NCBI RefSeq assembly: GCF_038594945.1
Contig: NZ_JBCFYD010000002.1
Span: forward strand, 620,001 to 684,000
DNA: 64,000 nt
Direction: 5' to 3'
DNA from: Fodinibius sp. Rm-B-1B1-1
GTDB taxonomy: Bacteria; Bacteroidota; Rhodothermia; Balneolales; Balneolaceae
Shown: in pieces, positions 59,790 to 64,000 of the stretch
Numbering within the stretch: position 1 is the stretch's first letter
Layout: each line of letters begins with the position of its first letter
Made by a program: the position numbers and the translations under genes
Notes under the pieces: generated by a model
The model's input: the letters and a program-made list of their open reading frames with translations, nothing else
Told to the model about the DNA's origin: nothing
Database searches by the model: none

Positions 59790-61478
59790 CTAATTTGGAG
59801 ACCTTTTGCTAAGGACTTCTAACAAATTGATAAGTTCTTCCAGAGTAGTATTATCACTGATGCCGGGGTTCGGCATTGTTGTTCCTGGAGCAAAACCTTG
59901 CGGATCTTTTATAAATTCCTTGAGGTTATCGTGTGTCCAGTTCCCTGTTTTATCTTGAAGGGCCTCTGAATAGTATTGGTAATTGGTCGAACCTATTTCT
60001 GAGCCGAAGATAGACGCCAAGCTGGGCGCGTTTATATGGTCAGACGGTTCTATTGAATGACATTGCCTGCATCCATCAATAGTTGTTTTGATATTATTAC
60101 GCACCTTTTCATTACCAATTGATTCTACCAAATAATCTTTAACAAAATTATCGGTATATGGCTGACCGGTGAGGAATATGAGCTTTTTGCTGTCCGTCCA
60201 TATAACCAGACGCCCATCGGTATGCTGATGGACATAGCGTAGTCGCTCACCAATTTTAATTTCTTCTGAAAAGAGCACACGATTGTCTTTTATACGAGTG
60301 TGAAAAAGGCTCATGGTTTTAAGGGATCCCATTAAAAGGTCTCCATCCCAGCTTTCATGAAAACCTTGTATAGAAGTTAGACTGGAGATAGCAACAGAAG
60401 GTAACCATGCAAAGATGGGTTCTTTAAATGTATCATGGCGTCCGTAAACCAAAATATTTGGAACGGGAAGCTTAGAGTATTGAGTTCCCAAGGTTTCTAC
60501 GGGCCAACCATAATTGTTGCCTTCTTCTATATGATTTAACTCGTCACCTCCACGCAAACCATGTTCGACCGTCCAGAGTGTTCCTGTATTATCCACGGTA
60601 ACCCCTTGGGGATTTCGAATTCCGGTAGCTACGATTCGTGAACTTCTTGAATCCAAGTCGATACCTATAATTTTCCCGTATTCATATATCGGATCTTGTG
60701 CAATGGCCTTTGGGGCATACATACCATCCCAGTGATAGTCTCCGCTACCGAGAAATATCGTAGAAGGAGTTTGAAACGCAATTCTTCCTCCTGCAAGTCC
60801 TCCTTCCAGCGCATTGTTAATGCTTTTGAGTTCAAGACAAGGTTGTGTACGGTAAATGATTTCCCAATCGTCACTTTGTACTGATAACTGTTCAATAGAT
60901 CGTATACCCCCATCGACAGGTAATGTTGCTACGGCATTACGGTAGCAATTTTCTGTACTATCAAATTCGGTATAAGATACAGCCAGCCCCCGGTGCCTTT
61001 CTGATTCGTAAAATAGAATATCGTTGTACCTGTATAGACCAAAATTGTGCTTTAGATCTTTGAACTCATCAAGCTCTGCAGCTTTTTGGTAAGCCGAAAA
61101 TCCATTTTCAGGGACCGTTATGTCTGTATTTCTTATATCGTCAGCAGAATAGGCTGCAAATATTTGTCCATCGTGAGCTAATAATACTACGGCATCTCCA
61201 AATGAAGTTAATCCTCCTCCTCTTCCTTCACGATTAATACGATCGCTAATATCGATTTGGTTGCTATATAACCGAAGAAAAATAGAGTCGTAATATTCAG
61301 GATTTTCGGTAGTCTTTATTTTTTCAAAAGTACGACCAAATACATGCAACTCCACTCTGCGAAGAAACCAGTAAGGGGGAAGTTCGTGGATGCCAGCTAA
61401 ATAGCCACCAAATAAAATAATAGAAAATCCCCCTCCCAAAAAAAAGAAAGCAAGAATATACTTATTCCATCTACTCAT
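59790..61478 (-). CDS. Membrane-anchored PQQ-type sugar dehydrogenase fused to cytochrome c
   Basis: A 562-residue protein. A hydrophobic N-terminal anchor (about 8-27) holds it on the outer side of the inner membrane. The centre (about 200-440) has the beta-propeller pattern of soluble PQQ glucose dehydrogenase relatives: GIRNPQGVTVD, EHGLRGGDELNHIEEGNNYGW. Near 470 lies a single haem-binding CRQCHS motif with a distal Met in TTMPNPG, a cytochrome c domain. It may pass electrons from sugar or aldose oxidation to the respiratory chain; whether PQQ is bound is unknown. A sigma-54-like promoter precedes it, next to polysaccharide genes. Confidence 0.83.
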   Translation of the reverse strand: MSRWNKYILAFFFLGGGFSIILFGGYLAGIHELPPYWFLRRVELHVFGRTFEKIKTTENPEYYDSIFLRLYSNQIDISDRINREGRGGGLTSFGDAVVLLAHDGQIFAAYSADDIRNTDITVPENGFSAYQKAAELDEFKDLKHNFGLYRYNDILFYESERHRGLAVSYTEFDSTENCYRNAVATLPVDGGIRSIEQLSVQSDDWEIIYRTQPCLELKSINNALEGGLAGGRIAFQTPSTIFLGSGDYHWDGMYAPKAIAQDPIYEYGKIIGIDLDSRSSRIVATGIRNPQGVTVDNTGTLWTVEHGLRGGDELNHIEEGNNYGWPVETLGTQYSKLPVPNILVYGRHDTFKEPIFAWLPSVAISSLTSIQGFHESWDGDLLMGSLKTMSLFHTRIKDNRVLFSEEIKIGERLRYVHQHTDGRLVIWTDSKKLIFLTGQPYTDNFVKDYLVESIGNEKVRNNIKTTIDGCRQCHSIEPSDHINAPSLASIFGSEIGSTNYQYYSEALQDKTGNWTHDNLKEFIKDPQGFAPGTTMPNPGISDNTTLEELINLLEVLSKRSPN

Positions 61479-61558
61479 AATTATTTTGTTATTAATTATT
61501 TGATCAGATTCTCTTGGTTTAACTCGAATGAGGTTAGAAACGTACCATCAAGTATGGC

Positions 61559-61575
61559 AACAATAGTTGTGCCAA
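61559..61575 (-). promoter_or_regulatory. Sigma-54-like promoter of the dehydrogenase-cytochrome gene
   Basis: Minus strand TTGGCACAACTATTGTT: TTGGCAC at -24 and TTGT at -12 in GG-N10-G register. Predicted start near 61548, about 70 bases before the ATG at 61478. Confidence 0.6.
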
Positions 61576-61818
61576 TCTCTTACAACAGGTAATTGTATCG
61601 GTAAGAAATTAGGTATGGCTTATTAAATTCTTTTTTGACTGCTACCAATTTCAAAAAAGATAAAGAGCTGGCAGTAACGGTAATTTTTACTACATCATCC
61701 GCGTAAAAACTACTCATTTCTTTTTTTCTAACTGGTTGGGAAACTTAGGAGAAGCTAAAAATGAATATAATCTATATATATCCGGTACATAGAGATAGGG
61801 TTAGTTGTAATTATAAAC

Positions 61819-61834
61819 TGGCACACTTATTGAA
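61819..61834 (+). promoter_or_regulatory. Sigma-54-like promoter of the epimerase gene at 62021
   Basis: TGGCACACTTATTGAA: TGGCAC at -24 and TTGA at -12 in register. It would give a leader of about 175 bases. Confidence 0.6.
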
Positions 61835-62020
61835 GTATTAGTCATAAAACTTGGCCAATAAGTACAGTAGAGAGAACTGAAGTTATACTTAATATCTGTT
61901 CTTGTAGTTACAGCAGATTTAAGTAATAAAAGGCTATTTAAATATGTAAGTAGTTATACTGGCTATCGGAACAGGTATTTAAATCGAAGAACCATAAAAG
62001 TCTAAGAATTTGTCCAATTC

Positions 62021-62947
62021 ATGGAAAAAATAATTGTAACTGGCGCAACGGGATTTATCGGCAGACATGCCATCAAGATGTTACAAAATAAAGGCTTTGA
62101 TGTTCATGCCATCACATCTAAAGATATACCAAAATGTTTGGATAATGATATTAAATGGCACTCTGTAGATCTTTTTGATTATGCTAAAGTAACTACTTTT
62201 TGCGGGCAAGTAGCAGCCAATAATTTGTTACATCTGGCCTGGTATGATGATCATAAACTTCGAATGACTTCTCCAGTCAATATTGACTGGGTAGAGGCTT
62301 CTTTACATCTCGTCCGTAGATTTGCAGAAAATGGAGGACAGAGAATAGTTTTGGCGGGTAGTTGTGCCGAGTATAACTGGCAATACGGGTATTGCAATGA
62401 GGCACTCACGCCAACAGGCAACAGCTCAATATATGGAGTATGCAAAGCATCTTTGAATAAAGTTGTTGAAAAGTATTGCCAGGAGAAAGGGATTCAATAT
62501 TCCTGTGGAAGATTTTTTTCTATGTATGGGCCTTATGAATCTGAGGATCGATTAATACCCTATGTAATAAAAAATTTGTTAAGAGGGCAGCAAGCCAGGC
62601 TAAAACATGCTAATCAAATTAGGGATTATCTATATATAACTGATGTGGCAGATGCATTGGTAACATTGCTTAAAAGTGAAGCTAAAGGTTCAGTAAATAT
62701 TGGATCGGGTCAGCCCAAAAAATTGCGCGAAATTGTAGCGATGGTCGGCAAAAAGCTCAACAGGGAAGAGCTGATTATATACCAGAATAAAAATAGTACC
62801 CAGAGTCAATATTCAGTAGTATTTGCTGACATATCTCTACTTCGTGATAAACTTGGGTGGATGCCTAAATATGATTTGGAAACTGGAATTGACAAAACAA
62901 TTGATTGGTGGAAAGCCCAATTAAAAATGAAAACTAAGCAATTTTAA
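62021..62947 (+). CDS. NAD-dependent epimerase/dehydratase family protein
   Basis: A 308-residue extended SDR: VTGATGFIGRHAIKML near 5-20, LLHLAWYDDHK near 70, LAGSCAEYNWQYGY near 109 and catalytic YxxxK in SIYGVCKASL near 137. It has the shape of NAD(P)-dependent reductases or epimerases acting on keto-deoxy sugar nucleotides, e.g. 6-deoxy-sugar reductases, but the substrate is not fixed. It ends three bases before the FAD enzyme gene and so forms an operon with it. Confidence 0.87.
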   Translation: MEKIIVTGATGFIGRHAIKMLQNKGFDVHAITSKDIPKCLDNDIKWHSVDLFDYAKVTTFCGQVAANNLLHLAWYDDHKLRMTSPVNIDWVEASLHLVRRFAENGGQRIVLAGSCAEYNWQYGYCNEALTPTGNSSIYGVCKASLNKVVEKYCQEKGIQYSCGRFFSMYGPYESEDRLIPYVIKNLLRGQQARLKHANQIRDYLYITDVADALVTLLKSEAKGSVNIGSGQPKKLREIVAMVGKKLNREELIIYQNKNSTQSQYSVVFADISLLRDKLGWMPKYDLETGIDKTIDWWKAQLKMKTKQF

Positions 62948-62950
62948 ATA

Positions 62951-64000
62951 ATGAATATTCGGATATTAGGAACAGGGATGGCCGGCTTTGGCGCAGCATA
63001 TCGACTACGACAAGAAGGGGTTAAAAGTGATCTATACATGTATGATAAAAATGCATACATCGGGGGACATACAGCTACTTTCGAAACAAATGATGGTTTT
63101 ATTTTTGATGATGGCCCTCACATTTCGTTTACAGACGATAAAAGAATTCAGGACCTGTTGGCCGACAATATTGACCACGAGTATGAAACACTAAAGGCAA
63201 CAGTAAATAATTATTGGAAGGGCTACTGGATTAAGCATCCCGCCCAATGTAATTTGCATGGATTGCCATCAGATTTAATCGTAGATGTTATTAGTGATTT
63301 TGTTGAGGCGAAACACAAAACCAACGGCCATATAGTAAACTATAAAGAGTGGCTCTATGCGAAATTCGGTAAAACTTTTGCCGAGACGTTTCCTATGGTT
63401 TATGGAAAAAAATATCACACGGTGGATGCAGAAAATATGGATATTGATTGGCTGGGGCCAAGACTCTATCAGCCTGACTTGCAAGAGGTTTTGAAAGGGG
63501 CTCTTGAGCCATCCACTCCTGATGTTCATTATGTTGACAAGTTTAGATATCCAACTAATCATGGGTTTGCCCATTACCTGGATAAATTTACCTCACTGGC
63601 TCAGATAAAACTGAATCATAAAGTAACGGGGATAGACGCAAAAGAACGGCTCATCCATTTCAACAATGGTACGACTACTGACTATGATGAACTGATTTCA
63701 TCTATACCACTGCCAGAACTTGTTACCAATATCATTAATGATGTGCCAGAGAATATTGTGGAAGCCGGCAAAAAACTGGCCTGCACGAGTTGTATTATTG
63801 TAAACATCGGGATTGACAGGAATGATTTTACAGAAGCAGTGTGGAGCTACTTTTATGATACGGATATCATATTTACAAGACTGAGTTTTCCTCATTTAAT
63901 GTCACCGAATACTGTGCCGGACGGGTGTGGAAGCATACAGGCCGAAATTTATTTTTCCGATAAATATCGCCCGGTAGATCGAAACCCGGAAGAATGTATT
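62951..64000 (+). CDS. FAD-dependent oxidoreductase/UDP-galactopyranose-mutase-like protein, partial
   Basis: The first 350 codons of a gene that runs past the window edge. RILGTGMAGFGAAYRLRQEG is the N-terminal dinucleotide-binding motif, with Glu/Asp-like ends (MYDKNAYIGGHT near 30-41) and the FDDGPHISFTDD segment near 54-63, as in protoporphyrinogen-oxidase/UGM-like amine oxidases that act on polyprenyl or sugar substrates. FRYPTNHGFAHYLDKF near 205 and ELISSIPLPEL near 245 also fit the fold. In sugar gene clusters such proteins may mutase or oxidise a nucleotide sugar; the C-terminus is needed to decide. Confidence 0.85.
   Translation, partial: MNIRILGTGMAGFGAAYRLRQEGVKSDLYMYDKNAYIGGHTATFETNDGFIFDDGPHISFTDDKRIQDLLADNIDHEYETLKATVNNYWKGYWIKHPAQCNLHGLPSDLIVDVISDFVEAKHKTNGHIVNYKEWLYAKFGKTFAETFPMVYGKKYHTVDAENMDIDWLGPRLYQPDLQEVLKGALEPSTPDVHYVDKFRYPTNHGFAHYLDKFTSLAQIKLNHKVTGIDAKERLIHFNNGTTTDYDELISSIPLPELVTNIINDVPENIVEAGKKLACTSCIIVNIGIDRNDFTEAVWSYFYDTDIIFTRLSFPHLMSPNTVPDGCGSIQAEIYFSDKYRPVDRNPEECI

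Larger units (their letters stand above)
61479..62020. other. Divergent intergenic region with two sigma-54-like promoters
   Basis: A 542-base gene-free stretch between the dehydrogenase-cytochrome gene (minus) and a sugar epimerase gene (plus). Two sigma-54-like elements point apart, about 245 bases from each other. A partly palindromic stretch, TGGCA-N10-TGCCA at 61555-61574, overlaps the minus-strand element. Confidence 0.6.

Overview
The window reads as a chromosomal segment of a Gram-negative member of the Bacteroidota/Balneolota side of the FCB group; a Balneolaceae-like marine or halophilic bacterium is my best guess. Evidence seen: outer-membrane beta-barrel proteins of Bacteroidota type (DUF6588-like, DUF5723-like), an atpD-atpC pair split from the other ATP synthase genes, an insertion in AtpD, -7 boxes of TAnnTTTG type, few Shine-Dalgarno sequences, and many acidic proteins. 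The taxonomic call is inference. I saw no rRNA, tRNA, CRISPR array or insertion sequence.

Region 1 (0.2-32.6 kb) is mainly housekeeping: a TPR lipoprotein-like exported protein, transketolase, a membrane SpoIIE-type phosphatase, DNA polymerase I, DUF2914 and TRIC-type membrane proteins, two outer-membrane barrels, RsgA, Lon, a UvrD/PcrA helicase, valyl-tRNA synthetase, RsmB, an amino-acid permease, an exported methyltransferase-like protein, a MASE1-type histidine kinase, atpDC, and a minus-strand polyprenyl synthase-LpxH-PBP1A envelope operon.

Region 2 (32.9-41.7 kb) is one long plus-strand run: pgi, a deoxynucleoside kinase, yceD, rpmF (too short for most ORF cut-offs), plsX, fabH, fabD, fabG, acpP, fabF, rnc. 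It joins central carbon and nucleotide supply to fatty-acid synthesis and ribosome/RNA maturation.

Region 3 (42-64 kb) is the accessory part and the most interesting. A sigma-54 activator with no sensory domain (42096-43124) faces a second AAA+ protein of the same family (43277-44122, minus strand) that has lost GAFTGA, the Walker B glutamate, the arginine fingers and the DNA-binding domain. From here to 62 kb I count seven sigma-54-like -24/-12 promoters, all with a GG-N10-G core in correct register. They precede the degenerate activator itself, a membrane glycosyltransferase with degraded motifs, a lipoprotein, two sugar epimerases, a sugar C-methyltransferase and a PQQ-type dehydrogenase fused to cytochrome c. 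Three of the intergenic regions carry two such promoters pointing apart. Between these lie dnaB, a UDG and mtaB, then a nucleotide-sugar operon (GDP-fucose synthase, GDP-mannose dehydratase, UDP-sugar dehydrogenase, UDP-GlcNAc 2-epimerase) that would supply GDP-L-fucose and probably UDP-ManNAcA. My reading is a sigma-54-controlled surface-polysaccharide/envelope regulon with an activator and a catalytically dead partner that is itself in the regulon. The regulon is inferred from sequence patterns; no function was tested. The window ends inside a FAD-dependent oxidoreductase/UGM-like gene.
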